Shown here: piece by piece, positions 7,720 to 17,396 of the stretch
Layout of the letters: every line of letters begins with the position of its first letter
Position numbering within the stretch: the stretch's first letter is position 1
Source of the DNA: Sporomusaceae bacterium
GTDB taxonomy: Bacteria > Bacillota > Negativicutes > Sporomusales > UBA7701
Assembly: GCA_031460455.1 (NCBI GenBank)
Contig: JAVKTQ010000001.1
Coordinates: 310,001-374,000 of the forward strand
DNA length: 64,000 nucleotides
Direction: 5' to 3'
Notes under the pieces: model-generated
The model's input: the letters and a program-made list of their open reading frames with translations, nothing else
Databases searched by the model: none
What the model was told of the DNA's origin: nothing
Program-made: the position numbers and the translations under genes

Positions 7720-10461
7720 ATGTCGAAATACCGTGTCTATGAATTAGCCAAAGATTATAACACGACGAGCAAGGTCATTATTGACATCCTGGCTCGTAAC
7801 AACATAACCGTCAAGAATCATATGGCCAGCCTCGACGATCCGGAGAAGGCGATCATTGATCGAACGTTCGCCCGGAAGACCGGCGTGCCTGAGGAGCCGG
7901 CCAAGCCGATGCAGGCGCCCGGCAGGCCGCCGCTGCCTCCGCAGGGTGGGCCTGCGAGGCCTCAACAGCCTCAGCAGCCGCTCCGTCCCGCCGGCCAGGC
8001 GCCCGCTCCCGGCGCTCAACGCCCCGGGCAGCCGCTGGCTGTCGGCCCGCAGCGTCCCGGCCAAATGGCCGTGGGTCCCCAGCGTCCCGGCGCCCCCAGA
8101 CCGCCGATGGGCGGACCGCAGCAGCAGGGGCAACGTCCCCCGATGGGTGGACAGCCGATGCAGCCGAGGCCCGGTCAGCCTCCGTATCAGCAGGGACAAC
8201 GTCCGCCAATGGGCGGACCGCAGCAGCAGGGGCAACGTCCCCCGATGGGTGGACAGCCGATGCAGCCGAGGCCCGGTCAGCCCCCGTATCAGCAGGGACA
8301 ACGTCCGCCAATGGGCGGCGGTCAGCAGGGCCGTCCGCCGATGGGTGGGCAGCCTATGCAGCCGAGGCCCGGTCAGCCTCCGTATCAGCAGGGACAACGT
8401 CCGCCAATGGGCGGCGGTCAGCAGGGCCGTCCGCCGATGGGGCCGAGACCCGGCCAGCCTCCGCAACAGGGCGGCAGGCCGCCGATGGGCGGCGGGCAGC
8501 AGGGGCGTCCGCCGGTGGGCGCGAGACCCGGCCAGCCCCCGCAAGGCGGCAGGCCGGCAGGCGGATCTCCGGGCAGATCTTCGGGTGGACCGCAACGCGG
8601 CCGCAGCGACCAGGGCAGGTCATTCGGCAACCGCAACAACAGCGGCAACAGAGGGGCGGCCAGCCGGCATTCTCCTGGCGGCCCGCGCCCGCAGGCTCCC
8701 AAGCCCGAACCGATACGCCCGAAGAATATCAAGATCGGTCCTTCGATCACTGTTAAGGACCTGGCGACGAAGATGGCCCGGGAAGTCAGCGAGGTCATTA
8801 AGAAGCTCATGATGCTCGGCATCATGGCGACGATAAACCAGGAAATCGATTTCGACACCGCCGTCGTTCTCGGCAGCGAGTTCGGCGTGACGGTGGAGGA
8901 ACTGCCGCCTGAGGCCGACCCGACCGAGATCGCCGCGATCGAGGACGATGCGGCCAGCCTTCAGCCGCGGCCGCCGGTGGTCACCATCATGGGCCACGTT
9001 GACCATGGCAAGACGTCGCTCCTCGACTCGATCCGCCAGACGAACGTAACCGCCCAGGAAGCGGGCGGCATCACCCAGCATATCGGCGCTTACCAGGTTA
9101 CCCACCAGGGCAAGAAGATCGTTTTCCTCGACACGCCCGGCCACGAGGCTTTTACGTCGATGCGCGCCCGCGGCGCCAACGTCACCGATATCGCCATATT
9201 GGTTGTGGCCGCGGACGACGGCGTAATGCCGCAGACCATCGAAGCGCTCAACCACGCCAAGGCGGCCAAGGTGCCGGTCATCGTGGCCATCAATAAGATG
9301 GACCGTCCCGGCGCTAACCCCGACCGCGTCAAGCAGCAGCTGGCCGACCACGGCATACTTTCCGAAGACTGGGGCGGCGAGGCGATCATGGTGCCTGTTT
9401 CCGCGTACACCAAGCAGGGCATCCCCGAACTGCTGGAGATGATTCTGCTGGTGGCCGAGATGGGCGACCTGAAGGCCAACCCCAACCGGGCCGCCCTCGG
9501 CACGATTATCGAGGCCCAGCTCGACAAGGGCCGCGGCCCCGTCGCCACCGTTCTCGTCCAGAAGGGCACGCTGCATGTCGGCGATTCGATCATCGCCGGC
9601 GTGGCTTTCGGCAAGGTGCGGGCGATGATCAACGACCGCGGCGACAAGGTCAAGAAAGCGCTGCCGGCAACGCCGGTGGAGGTGCTCGGCCTGTCCGACG
9701 TTCCCCAGGCCGGCGATGTGCTGTATGTTGTCGACGAGCGCACCGCGAGGGCGGTGGCCGAGAAACGGGTCGCCAAGAAGCGCACCGAGGATCAGGCCCA
9801 GACCTCGAAGGTGTCCCTCGACGATCTCTTCAAGCATATCCAGGAAGGCAGCCTCAAAGATCTGAACATCGTCGTCAAGGCCGATGTCCAGGGTTCGATC
9901 GAGGCTCTTCGCCAGGCGCTTGAAAACCTCAAAAACAAAGAGGTGCGGGTCAATATCGTTCATGCCGGCGTCGGCGCGATCAATGAGTCGGACGTCATGC
10001 TGGCGTCGACGGCCAACGCGCTGATAATCGGCTTCAACGTCCGCCCCGACACCAACGCCCGACAGGCCGCCGAAAAGGAGAAGATCGATATCCGCCTCTA
10101 CAGGGTCATCTACGAGGCCCTCAACGATGTGGAAGCCGCCATGACCGGCATGCTCGCCCCCGAGTACAAGGAGGTCATTCTCGGCCGCGTCGAGGTACGG
10201 CAGCTCATTTCCGTGCCCAAGGCGGTGGTGGCCGGTTCCTATGTGCTCGAAGGCAAGATAACGAGCACCTCGCAGGTGCGCATCATCCGTAACGGCATCG
10301 TCGTCCACGAAGGCAAGCTTGAGTCTCTCAGGCGTTTCAAGGACGACGTCAAAGAGGTCGCCACCGGCTACGAGTGTGGCATCACTATCGAGAAGTTCCG
10401 CGACATCAAGGAAGGCGATATCATCGAGGCGTTCACGATGGAACTCGTCAAACCCAGCTAA
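7720..10461 (+). CDS. infB: Translation initiation factor IF-2 with a long Pro/Gly/Gln repeat linker
   Basis: GTPase that delivers initiator fMet-tRNA to the 30S subunit; 913 residues. Domains: first IF2_N helix bundle (1-~50), a low-complexity linker (about 60-320) built from PPMGG, QQGQR and PRPGQPP units, a second IF2_N domain (about 335-400), the G domain (GHVDHGKT at 425-432, then DTPGHE and NKMD), then domains II-IV including the tRNA-binding C2. The linker is encoded by near-identical tandem DNA repeats annotated separately. It begins 35 bases after ylxQ with a GGGGGTGG ribosome site. Confidence 0.97.
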   Translation: MSKYRVYELAKDYNTTSKVIIDILARNNITVKNHMASLDDPEKAIIDRTFARKTGVPEEPAKPMQAPGRPPLPPQGGPARPQQPQQPLRPAGQAPAPGAQRPGQPLAVGPQRPGQMAVGPQRPGAPRPPMGGPQQQGQRPPMGGQPMQPRPGQPPYQQGQRPPMGGPQQQGQRPPMGGQPMQPRPGQPPYQQGQRPPMGGGQQGRPPMGGQPMQPRPGQPPYQQGQRPPMGGGQQGRPPMGPRPGQPPQQGGRPPMGGGQQGRPPVGARPGQPPQGGRPAGGSPGRSSGGPQRGRSDQGRSFGNRNNSGNRGAASRHSPGGPRPQAPKPEPIRPKNIKIGPSITVKDLATKMAREVSEVIKKLMMLGIMATINQEIDFDTAVVLGSEFGVTVEELPPEADPTEIAAIEDDAASLQPRPPVVTIMGHVDHGKTSLLDSIRQTNVTAQEAGGITQHIGAYQVTHQGKKIVFLDTPGHEAFTSMRARGANVTDIAILVVAADDGVMPQTIEALNHAKAAKVPVIVAINKMDRPGANPDRVKQQLADHGILSEDWGGEAIMVPVSAYTKQGIPELLEMILLVAEMGDLKANPNRAALGTIIEAQLDKGRGPVATVLVQKGTLHVGDSIIAGVAFGKVRAMINDRGDKVKKALPATPVEVLGLSDVPQAGDVLYVVDERTARAVAEKRVAKKRTEDQAQTSKVSLDDLFKHIQEGSLKDLNIVVKADVQGSIEALRQALENLKNKEVRVNIVHAGVGAINESDVMLASTANALIIGFNVRPDTNARQAAEKEKIDIRLYRVIYEALNDVEAAMTGMLAPEYKEVILGRVEVRQLISVPKAVVAGSYVLEGKITSTSQVRIIRNGIVVHEGKLESLRRFKDDVKEVATGYECGITIEKFRDIKEGDIIEAFTMELVKPS
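8101..8560 (+). repeat. Tandem in-frame repeats within infB
   Basis: Two near-identical 102-base units (8101-8202 and 8203-8304), each encoding 34 residues starting [17 protein letters not shown], are followed by a 96-base variant (8305-8400) and shorter degenerate units. All units are multiples of three, so copy-number change would keep the IF-2 frame. Confidence 0.9.
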
Positions 10462-10479
10462 CGAAGCGGGGGATAGATT

Positions 10480-10836
10480 ATGGGTCAGCTACGCACTGAG
10501 AAGGTGCAGGAATTCATCAAACAGGAACTCAGCAAGATAATCCTTACCGAACTAAAGGATCCGCGGATTGGCTTCGTGACGGTCACCAGGGTGGACGTTA
10601 CCGGCGACCTGCGGTCCGCCAAGGCGTATGTCAGCCTTATGGGCAGCGCGGAGGAAAAAACGGCGACCTGGCAGGCGCTCCAGAAGGCGGTCGGTCACCT
10701 CAGGAGCGAGATCGGCAAGCGCATCAAGCTGCGCTTCAGCCCCGAGCTGTCGCTGCATATCGACGAGTCGCTCGAATACGGCGCCCATATCAACGAGCTG
10801 TTGGCAAAGCTCAAACGCGAAGAGGCGGACAGGTAG
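10480..10836 (+). CDS. rbfA: Ribosome-binding factor A
   Basis: A 118-residue KH-type protein that binds the 30S subunit and acts in 16S rRNA 5'-end maturation. Family features are the opening RTEKVQEFIKQELSKII, then LKDPRIGFVTVTRVDVT, and SPELSLHIDESLEYGAHI near the C-terminus. It starts 18 bases after infB, and its TAG stop is one base from the ATG of the next gene. Confidence 0.96.
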   Translation: MGQLRTEKVQEFIKQELSKIILTELKDPRIGFVTVTRVDVTGDLRSAKAYVSLMGSAEEKTATWQALQKAVGHLRSEIGKRIKLRFSPELSLHIDESLEYGAHINELLAKLKREEADR

Positions 10837-10837
10837 G

Positions 10838-11791
10838 ATGGAGATTTCCCTGCGCCGTGCCGCCCGGATGCTCGCCGAAGCAAACCGCATCGTCATCACC
10901 GCCCACATCCATCCTGACGGGGATTCCCTGGGGTCGATGCTGGCTCTCTACGCCCCATTGGCCGCCTGCGGCAAAAAGGTGTGGCTGCTCCTCGACGACG
11001 AGGTGCCGGCTGTCTACCGCTTCCTGCCCGGCGCCGAGCTCATCCGCCGACCGGAGGACGATTTGGCGGCCGACCTGCTCGTCGTTCTCGACGCCAGCGA
11101 CGCCGACCGCGTGACCGCCGTCGCCGAGGCCGTAAGGGCGAAGACGCTCAACATCGACCACCATATCTCGAACACGAAGTTCGCCGATTACTGGTATATC
11201 GACAGCCAGGCTGCGGCCACCGGCGAGATAATCCTCGACCTTTTGCACCTGATGAAGCTGGAGATCACCGCCGACATGGCCGTGAACCTGTTCACGGCCA
11301 TCGCCACCGACTGCGGTTTTTTCCGTTATGCGAACGCATCGTCGGCCACGCTCCGCCACGCCGCCGATCTCATCGATCGCGGCGCCCAGCCCCATGTGAT
11401 TGCCGAGCAGCTTGAGACAAAGCCGCTCGCCAGTATAATGACGCTCCGCAGCGTCCTCGACAGCCTCGAAGTATATGCCGGCGGCCGGATAGCCGCCGTG
11501 ACGGTGGATATCGACCCGACGGAGAATGGCGCCGAGACGACCGAGGGCTATATCAACTACCCCCGCAATATCGAAGGGGTGGAAATCGCCGTGATGTTCA
11601 AACCGGTCGACGATAGCGCCACAAGGGTCAGTTTCCGTTCGCGCCGCTGCGATGTCAGCCGCCTGGCCCTGGCCTTCGGCGGCGGCGGCCATGCGCGCGC
11701 CGCGGGCTGTACGGTCAGCAGCGGCCTGGCGGACGCGAAGGAGCAGATCCTGCGGGCGGCCGAGCGCCTCCTGGCGGAAGCGGGCTTATGA
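10838..11791 (+). CDS. nrnA: DHH/DHHA1 phosphoesterase, NrnA-like
   Basis: Bifunctional oligoribonuclease and pAp phosphatase type, which clears short RNA and/or cyclic-dinucleotide breakdown products in Bacillota. The start chosen is ATG 10838, giving 317 residues and nearly abutting the rbfA stop. DHH-domain motifs are AHIHPDGDSLGS (about residue 23), VVLDASDADR and NIDHHISNTKFADYW; the DHHA1 domain ends with GGGGHARAAGC. Context in the infB operon matches other Bacillota. Confidence 0.92.
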   Translation: MEISLRRAARMLAEANRIVITAHIHPDGDSLGSMLALYAPLAACGKKVWLLLDDEVPAVYRFLPGAELIRRPEDDLAADLLVVLDASDADRVTAVAEAVRAKTLNIDHHISNTKFADYWYIDSQAAATGEIILDLLHLMKLEITADMAVNLFTAIATDCGFFRYANASSATLRHAADLIDRGAQPHVIAEQLETKPLASIMTLRSVLDSLEVYAGGRIAAVTVDIDPTENGAETTEGYINYPRNIEGVEIAVMFKPVDDSATRVSFRSRRCDVSRLALAFGGGGHARAAGCTVSSGLADAKEQILRAAERLLAEAGL

Positions 11792-12666
11792 GGTCGGGCA
11801 TCGTCAATGTTCTCAAGCCGCCGGGGGTGACGTCGCACGACGTCGTTTCCTATGTGCGGCGGGTATACGGTCTTAAAAAGGTCGGCCACGCCGGCACCTT
11901 GGACCCTGCGGCGGCCGGCGTTCTGCCTGTTTTTCTCGGCCCGGCCACCCGGCTGATCGAGTTCACCGCCGACGCCGACAAAGATTATCGCGCCGAGCTT
12001 ACTTTCGGCTATGCAACTGACAGTGGCGACGAATACGGCGAGATCGTCGCCTCCCGCGCCGGCTTCAGCTTGCCGCCTGCGAACGAAATTGCCGCCGTGC
12101 TCGCCTCATTCCTGGGCGAAAGCGAGCAACTGCCGCCGATGCAATCGGCGATCAAGGTGGGCGGCCGCAAACTGTACGAGCTGGCCCGCGCCGGGATCAC
12201 GGTGGAGCGGCGGACGCGCACAATCGATATCGCCGCCATCAGCCTCGTCAGGGTCGCCGCACCGACCATCACCTTCGATGTGACGTGCTCCAAAGGCACA
12301 TATATCAGGACGCTGTGCGCCGATATCGGCGCGCGGGCCGGTTGCCCGGCCGTGATGTCCTTTCTCGTGCGGACCAGGGTGGGGGACTTCACCCTGGCGG
12401 CGGCGAAATCTTTCGAGGAGATCGCTGCCAACCCCGAAGCGGCTCTGCTGCCGGGGGATTACGCCGTGAGCCATCTCGCCCGCGTTGTCCTCGGCGACGA
12501 CGAAGCCGCCAGGTTCGGACACGGGCAGAGCATCGCCCGCGATATTCCCGCGGGCGGCGATTTGTTGGCCGTCTACAGCCCCGCCGGCGGTTTTCTCGGC
12601 ATTGCCCGCCGCGATCCCCGTGCGCCGCTCCTGGCGCCTGTCAAAGTACTCGGCCAGACCCCGTAA
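11788..12666 (+). CDS. truB: tRNA pseudouridine(55) synthase TruB
   Basis: Makes pseudouridine 55 in the T-loop of tRNAs. The 292-residue protein has the catalytic aspartate in GHAGTLDPAAAGVLPV (about residue 40), the LPPMQSAIKVGGRKLYELAR segment and CSKGTYIRTL. It overlaps nrnA by four bases (ATGA). Confidence 0.96.
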   Translation: MRSGIVNVLKPPGVTSHDVVSYVRRVYGLKKVGHAGTLDPAAAGVLPVFLGPATRLIEFTADADKDYRAELTFGYATDSGDEYGEIVASRAGFSLPPANEIAAVLASFLGESEQLPPMQSAIKVGGRKLYELARAGITVERRTRTIDIAAISLVRVAAPTITFDVTCSKGTYIRTLCADIGARAGCPAVMSFLVRTRVGDFTLAAAKSFEEIAANPEAALLPGDYAVSHLARVVLGDDEAARFGHGQSIARDIPAGGDLLAVYSPAGGFLGIARRDPRAPLLAPVKVLGQTP

Positions 12667-12677
12667 AGGAGCTTGCT

Positions 12678-13598
12678 ATGGAGGTTTATACCCGGCTGAC
12701 CGATATCCGCGGACGGTTCGTAAATTCGGCCGTAGCGCTGGGCACCTTCGACGGCGTCCACGTCGGCCATCAGCATATCATCCGCACGGCGGCCGCCTGC
12801 GCCCGTAAAGCCGGCGGCGCCAGCATCGTTTTCACCTTCAACAATCACCCCCTGTCGGTCATCGACCCTGATCGCAGCCCGCCGCTGCTCATAACCGCCG
12901 CCTACCGCGAGGAGCTGATCGCCGCCCTCGGCGCTGACGTGCTACTGTCGGTTTCCTTCGACCGCGCGTTGCTCGAACTGCCGCCCGCCGCTTTCATCGA
13001 CCTGCTGGTGGACAACCTCCGCCCGTCATGCGTCGTCGTCGGCCCCAATTACTCCTTTGGGCACCGGGGCGCGGGCACGCCGGAGATGCTGGCCCTCGCC
13101 GGCCGCGAACGCGGCTTCGAGGTGCTCGTGCCGCCGGCCGTGGAGCTGGGCGGCACGATCGTGAGCAGCACGCTCATCCGCCAACTCATCCTCGCCGGCG
13201 ATGTCGCCGAGGCTGCGCCGCTGCTGGGGCGCCCATTCCGCGTCAGCGGCACGGTGAACAGGGGAGAGGGGCGAGGCCGCACTCTCGGCTTTCCGACCGC
13301 CAACATCACCGCCGCCGCCGGGCAGATCGTGCCGGCCGACGGCGTTTACGCCACCGATGTGTACGTCGACGGCGCCAGCTACAGCGGTGTGGCCAATATC
13401 GGCGCAAACCCCACCTTCAGAGGCAAAGCCCGCCATATCGAGGTCCATCTGCTCGGCTTTACCGGCAATCTGTACGGCCGGACGATCGCGGTCGATTTCC
13501 TCGCCAAGCTGCGCGACGAACGCACCTTTGCCGGCGCCGAGGAGCTTAAGGCCCAGATTGCCCGCGACATCGCCGCCGCCGGACAGTATTTCAAATAA
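12678..13598 (+). CDS. ribF: Bifunctional riboflavin kinase / FAD synthetase
   Basis: Converts riboflavin to FMN and then FAD. The start is ATG 12678 after AAGGAGC, giving 306 residues; the longer open frame upstream overlaps truB and is not coding. N-terminal nucleotidyltransferase domain with GTFDGVHVGHQHII (about residue 20) and VSSTLIRQLI; C-terminal kinase domain with GEGRGRTLGFPTANI and GVANIGANPTF. It closes the nusA-infB operon ahead of the rpsO promoter. Confidence 0.96.
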   Translation: MEVYTRLTDIRGRFVNSAVALGTFDGVHVGHQHIIRTAAACARKAGGASIVFTFNNHPLSVIDPDRSPPLLITAAYREELIAALGADVLLSVSFDRALLELPPAAFIDLLVDNLRPSCVVVGPNYSFGHRGAGTPEMLALAGRERGFEVLVPPAVELGGTIVSSTLIRQLILAGDVAEAAPLLGRPFRVSGTVNRGEGRGRTLGFPTANITAAAGQIVPADGVYATDVYVDGASYSGVANIGANPTFRGKARHIEVHLLGFTGNLYGRTIAVDFLAKLRDERTFAGAEELKAQIARDIAAAGQYFK

Positions 13599-13611
13599 CC
13601 CGGCAAGATTG

Positions 13612-13640
13612 TTTACAGCCGAAATTCTTTATGGTAGAAT
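13612..13640 (+). promoter_or_regulatory. Promoter for rpsO
   Basis: TTTACA (13612-13617) and TAGAAT (13635-13640) with a 17-base spacer. The leader of about 130 bases contains CCAGC...GCTGG and other short inverted pairs, so it may carry an S15 autoregulatory fold, but I cannot define one. Confidence 0.6.
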
Positions 13641-13775
13641 ATAGAGGATAACCAGCCTATCGCGCATTATGGCGGCAGAGCTGGGTATAATAATCACCTG
13701 AACCATGGCGAGGATTTTCGACTCTCCGACGATTGTCTTGGCCACTGGGGATCAGCGAAAAAAGGAGGGAATATC

Positions 13776-14042
13776 GTGCTTACACCGGAACAAAAGCAGC
13801 AGCTCATCGAGAAGTATCGCGTCCACGAAAGCGATACCGGTTCGCCTGAGGTACAGATTGCCATCCTTACCGAGCGTATCAACTACCTCACCGGACACCT
13901 CAAGGAGCACAAGAAAGACCATCACTCTCGTCGTGGTCTTCTGAAAATGGTCGGTCAGCGCCGGGGTCTTCTCAACTACCTGCGCGACAACGACATTGCT
14001 CGCTACCGCATTATCCTCGAAAAACTCAACCTCAGAAAATAA
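13776..14042 (+). CDS. rpsO: 30S ribosomal protein S15
   Basis: An 88-residue primary 16S rRNA-binding protein of the small subunit. Signature [19 protein letters not shown] and the closing [20 protein letters not shown] are standard. It begins at GTG 13776 after AAAGGAGGG. rpsO followed by pnp is the usual bacterial pairing; here an intrinsic terminator separates them. Confidence 0.98.
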   Translation: MLTPEQKQQLIEKYRVHESDTGSPEVQIAILTERINYLTGHLKEHKKDHHSRRGLLKMVGQRRGLLNYLRDNDIARYRIILEKLNLRK

Positions 14043-14047
14043 CGGAA

Positions 14048-14072
14048 AGCGGGGAGAACCCCCGCTTTTTTG
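14048..14072 (+). terminator. Intrinsic terminator after rpsO
   Basis: AGCGGGG (14048-14054) pairs with CCCCGCT (14060-14066) over AGAAC, followed directly by a run of T to 14071. Confidence 0.92.
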
Positions 14073-14181
14073 TTGTTCCCTCAGGGTTAGCAGCCTGGAA
14101 AAAAGGGAATAATACAAAAAATGTCGAAGAGTTAACCTTTGGAAAAAGAAGAATAGGGGATTTAGAGGAGGAAAACCGAAT

Positions 14182-16281
14182 ATGCACACATTTCAAATGC
14201 AGCTTGGCGGCCGGCCGCTTGTCATTGAGACCGGTAAGATGGCCAAGCAGGCGAGCGGTTCGGTGCTTGTCCGTTATGGCGACACCGTGGTGCTCGCCGC
14301 CGCAACAGCTTCCGCAACACCGCGCGAAGGTATCGATTTTTTCCCGCTGACTGTCGACTATGAGGAGCGCATGTATGCTGTCGGCAAGATTCCCGGCGGC
14401 TTCATCAAGCGCGAAGGACGCCCCAGCGAAGCGGCCGTTCTGGCAGGCCGCCTCACCGACCGCACTATCCGTCCGCTGTTCGACGAGAGCTTCCGCAACG
14501 ATGTGCATGTTGTGACCACCGTTCTGTCGGTGGACCACGACAGTCCGCCCGATATGCCGGCGATGATCGGCGCTTCCTGCGCTCTCGCCATTTCGGATAT
14601 TCCGTTCGGCGGACCGATCGCCGGCGTAAGGGTCGGCCTTGTCGACGGGCAGTTCGTCATTAACCCTTCGGTCAAGGAACAGGAGAAAAGCGACCTTAAC
14701 CTGATCGTCGCCGGCACCAAAGATGCCGTTATGATGGTCGAAGCCGGCGCGAACGAAGTGCCCGAGTCGGTCATTCTCGACGCCATCATGCACGGCCACG
14801 GCGTTATCCGTGAGATCGTTGCCCTCCAGGAGGATATGGTCAGCCAGATCGGCAAAGCCAAGCGCGAGCTGAAGCGCTACGAAGTGCCGTCCGAAATCGA
14901 GGCGGCGGTGCGCGCTTTTGTCACCGACGACCTGAAAACGGCGGTCGCCAACGCTGACAAGCATAGCCGCGACGAAGCTACCAAAAAGGTCAAGGACGAA
15001 GCGATTGCCCATTTCAAGGCAATCTTCCCCGACAACCCCAAGGAAGTTTCCTATATGATCGGCAAAGTCCTCAAGGAAATCGTCCGCAAGATGATTACCA
15101 TCGATAAAATCCGTCCCGATGGCCGCAAGCTGGACGAGGTACGGCCGATAACCTGCGAGGTCGGCCTGTTGCCCCGTACCCACGGGTCAGGACTGTTCAC
15201 CCGCGGTCAGACCCAGATCCTTTCTGTCGTCACCCTTGGGACGCTGAGCGAAGACCAGCTCCTGGACGGTCTCGGCGTTGAGGATCACAAGCGTTATATC
15301 CATCACTATAATTTCCCGCCGTACAGCGTCGGCGAAACAAAGCCGATGCGCGGCCCCGGCCGCCGCGAGATCGGCCACGGCGCACTGGCTGAAAGGGCCC
15401 TGTTGCCGATGATCCCGTCCGAGGCCGAGTTCCCGTACACCCTCCGCCTTGTGTCGGAGGCGATCGAGTCCAACGGTTCGACGTCGATGGGCAGCGTGTG
15501 CGGCAGCACCCTGGCGCTGATGGACGCGGGCGTGCCGATCAAGGCGCCGGTTTCCGGCGTGGCTATGGGTCTGGTGAAAGACGGCGAGTATTTCACGATC
15601 CTCACCGATATCCAGGGGCTCGAGGATGCCCTCGGCGACATGGACTTCAAGGTGGCCGGGACGGAAAAAGGCGTCACAGCCATCCAGATGGACATCAAGA
15701 TCGCCGGCATCAACCGCGCCATCCTGGATAGCGCCCTCGAACAGGCGCACCGCGGACGGATGCACATCCTCGGCAAAATGCTGGCCGCCATCGACAAACC
15801 GCGCCCCGAGATGTCACCGTACGCGCCGCGGATTATCACGCTGCAGATCGACCCCGACAAGATCCGCGACGTCATCGGCCCAGGCGGCAAGATCATCAAG
15901 AAGATCATCGAGGAGACGGGTGTCACCATCGATATCGAAGACGACGGCAAAGTGTACATCGCCGCCGTAGACCAGGAGGCTTCCCAGAAAGCGGTAAAGA
16001 TCATCGAGACGCTCGTCCGCGACGTGGAAGTGGGCGCAAGCTATCTCGGCAAGGTCACCCGCCTGATGAACTTCGGCGCGTTCGTCGAGATCCTTCCCGG
16101 CAAGGAAGGCCTCGTCCATATCTCCCAGCTGGCCCTCGAACGGGTCGCCAAGGTCGAGGATGTCGTCAAAATCGGCGACGAAATTCTCGTCAAGGTTACG
16201 GAGATCGACCGCCAAGGCCGCATCAACCTGTCGCGCAAGGATCTGCTCAGGAGCGAAGCGGCGAAAACCAGGGAAGAGTAA
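14182..16281 (+). CDS. pnp: Polyribonucleotide nucleotidyltransferase (PNPase)
   Basis: Phosphorolytic 3'-5' exoribonuclease of mRNA decay; 699 residues. Two RNase PH-like domains flank a helical domain. The first contains [12 protein letters not shown] and the second [12 protein letters not shown] and [22 protein letters not shown] domain ([17 protein letters not shown], about 555-571) and an S1 domain ([20 protein letters not shown]) follow. The ATG is preceded by AGAGGAGG. ylxY follows as in B. subtilis. Confidence 0.98.
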   Translation: MHTFQMQLGGRPLVIETGKMAKQASGSVLVRYGDTVVLAAATASATPREGIDFFPLTVDYEERMYAVGKIPGGFIKREGRPSEAAVLAGRLTDRTIRPLFDESFRNDVHVVTTVLSVDHDSPPDMPAMIGASCALAISDIPFGGPIAGVRVGLVDGQFVINPSVKEQEKSDLNLIVAGTKDAVMMVEAGANEVPESVILDAIMHGHGVIREIVALQEDMVSQIGKAKRELKRYEVPSEIEAAVRAFVTDDLKTAVANADKHSRDEATKKVKDEAIAHFKAIFPDNPKEVSYMIGKVLKEIVRKMITIDKIRPDGRKLDEVRPITCEVGLLPRTHGSGLFTRGQTQILSVVTLGTLSEDQLLDGLGVEDHKRYIHHYNFPPYSVGETKPMRGPGRREIGHGALAERALLPMIPSEAEFPYTLRLVSEAIESNGSTSMGSVCGSTLALMDAGVPIKAPVSGVAMGLVKDGEYFTILTDIQGLEDALGDMDFKVAGTEKGVTAIQMDIKIAGINRAILDSALEQAHRGRMHILGKMLAAIDKPRPEMSPYAPRIITLQIDPDKIRDVIGPGGKIIKKIIEETGVTIDIEDDGKVYIAAVDQEASQKAVKIIETLVRDVEVGASYLGKVTRLMNFGAFVEILPGKEGLVHISQLALERVAKVEDVVKIGDEILVKVTEIDRQGRINLSRKDLLRSEAAKTREE

Positions 16282-16301
16282 TAGCATATCTAAATAAGCA
16301 G

Positions 16302-16340
16302 ACCGCCCCTGCCGGCAAGACCGGAGGGGCGGTTTTTTTT
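16302..16340 (+). terminator. Intrinsic terminator after pnp
   Basis: ACCGCCCCT (16302-16310) pairs with AGGGGCGGT (16325-16333); the stem extends inward (GCCGG/CCGG) and is followed by eight T. Confidence 0.95.
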
Positions 16341-16401
16341 CATGAAACCGGCGTCAGGATAATAGATTGTAAAAGAGACGGGGAGGAGGGCGACTGATCT
16401 G

Positions 16402-17109
16402 ATGCGACTTTTTTTTGTTGGCCGCGTGCCGCGCTGGTATCTCGGCTTTGCCGCCGGCTTTTTTTTCCTGGCCGGCCTGCTGCCAGGGCTCGCCGGGCTG
16501 ATCGCGGCCGAGAGAAACGCGCCGCGGCCGATTTATAACGGCCATCCCGGCAGACAGCAGGTCGCTCTGGCCTGCAATATCTTTTGGGGCGAAGAGTATC
16601 TGCCGGCGATGCTCGACACGCTCGACCGGGCGGGCGTGAAGGCGACCTTCTTTATCGGCGGCAGCTGGGCGAAACGGCATCCCGACCTGGTGCGGGAGCT
16701 GGCGGCCCGCGGCCACGAGCTCGGCAACCACAGCTACAGCCACCCGCACCCCAACACGCTCGGCATTGCCCAGAACCAGGATCAGATTCTGCGCACCGAA
16801 AAGCTGGTGGAGGAGCTTACAGGGGTGAAAACGACGCTTTATGCGCCGCCGTACGGCGAGTTTAACGCCGCCGTGCTGACGGCCGCGGCCGAGCTGGGCT
16901 ATACGACGATCCTGTGGAGTGTGGACACCGTCGACTGGAAACGGCCGCCGGCTGAGACCATTCTGAACCGGGTGTTGGGTAAAGTCCACAATGGCGCCAT
17001 CATTCTGATGCATCCCACCGAACCGACTGCCCAGGCCCTGCCTGAGCTGATATTTCGCCTTCACGGGAGAGGGTATACGATTAAGCCCGTTTCTGATATA
17101 CTGAACTAA
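16402..17109 (+). CDS. ylxY: YlxY-like polysaccharide deacetylase-family protein
   Basis: A 235-residue membrane-anchored or exported protein of the NodB deacetylase fold, close to the PdaB/YlxY sporulation group. An N-terminal hydrophobic segment (about 14-34) is a signal or anchor. The metal-binding HSYSHPHPN motif (about residue 113) and YAPPYGEFN are present. The usual TFDDG first motif, which carries the catalytic base and a metal ligand, is replaced by CNIFWGEEY, as I recall for YlxY relatives, so enzymatic activity is uncertain. Its position right after pnp matches B. subtilis ylxY. A hairpin repeat lies 33 bases past the stop. Confidence 0.85.
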   Translation: MRLFFVGRVPRWYLGFAAGFFFLAGLLPGLAGLIAAERNAPRPIYNGHPGRQQVALACNIFWGEEYLPAMLDTLDRAGVKATFFIGGSWAKRHPDLVRELAARGHELGNHSYSHPHPNTLGIAQNQDQILRTEKLVEELTGVKTTLYAPPYGEFNAAVLTAAAELGYTTILWSVDTVDWKRPPAETILNRVLGKVHNGAIILMHPTEPTAQALPELIFRLHGRGYTIKPVSDILN

Positions 17110-17142
17110 GATAAGCTCACAATACAAACGCCTATAAGTTTA

Positions 17143-17264
17143 GGGCGCCTAGAATCCTCCATATGCAAGGCGCACCGGAGAATGCGAAGCGACGGCGTAC
17201 TTGGTTGTGTACGTCTAGCGAGCATTCGAGGAGCAACGCCGCAGATGGGGGGTTATAGGCGCCC
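17143..17264. repeat. Dispersed hairpin repeat, copy 1
   Basis: A 122-base intergenic near-palindrome. Outer arms GGGCGCCTA (17143-17151) and TAGGCGCCC (17256-17264) are exact complements. Inside are the family cores: ATGCAAGGCGCACCGGAGAA near the left arm and GAGGAGCAACGCCGCAGAT (17228-17246) near the right. The centre has GTAC...GTAC. The other copies lie at 26474, 40094, 43661 (divergent) and 55529. Confidence 0.88.
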
Positions 17265-17288
17265 GTACACGATTGCCGGTAATTGTTA

Positions 17289-17318
17289 TTGATTAATGGG
17301 CCTCACATGTGATACTAT
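17289..17318 (+). promoter_or_regulatory. Possible promoter for the GH18-amidase pair
   Basis: TTGATT (17289-17294) and TACTAT (17313-17318) with an 18-base spacer. It resembles a vegetative promoter; a sporulation sigma promoter cannot be excluded. Confidence 0.35.
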
Positions 17319-17330
17319 GTTAACATAACA

Positions 17331-17374
17331 AGTGGCTATCTGACGGTTCGAGCTGCCGGGTAGCCGCTTTTAAT
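17331..17374 (+). terminator. Terminator-like hairpin in the leader of the GH18 gene
   Basis: AGTGGCTA (17331-17338) pairs with TAGCCGCT (17361-17368, one G-T pair) and is followed by TTTTAATT. It lies between the proposed promoter and the ribosome site, so it could attenuate the downstream genes. Confidence 0.5.
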
Positions 17375-17396
17375 TGTCGTAAGGGGAGGTAGCGAG

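Noticed and set aside
8101-8560. CRISPR-like regular repeats
   Set aside because: Repeats are contiguous, in frame with IF-2 and lack unique spacers, so they are protein-coding tandem repeats.
8620-10308. 562-residue leftward open frame opposite infB
   Set aside because: Mirror of infB codons, rich in His/Asp/Gly/Val as expected for antisense of GC-rich genes; no recognisable domain.
13641-13775. Defined S15 autoregulatory RNA before rpsO
   Set aside because: Short inverted pairs exist, but I could not match them to a known S15 leader class, so it is only mentioned under the promoter.
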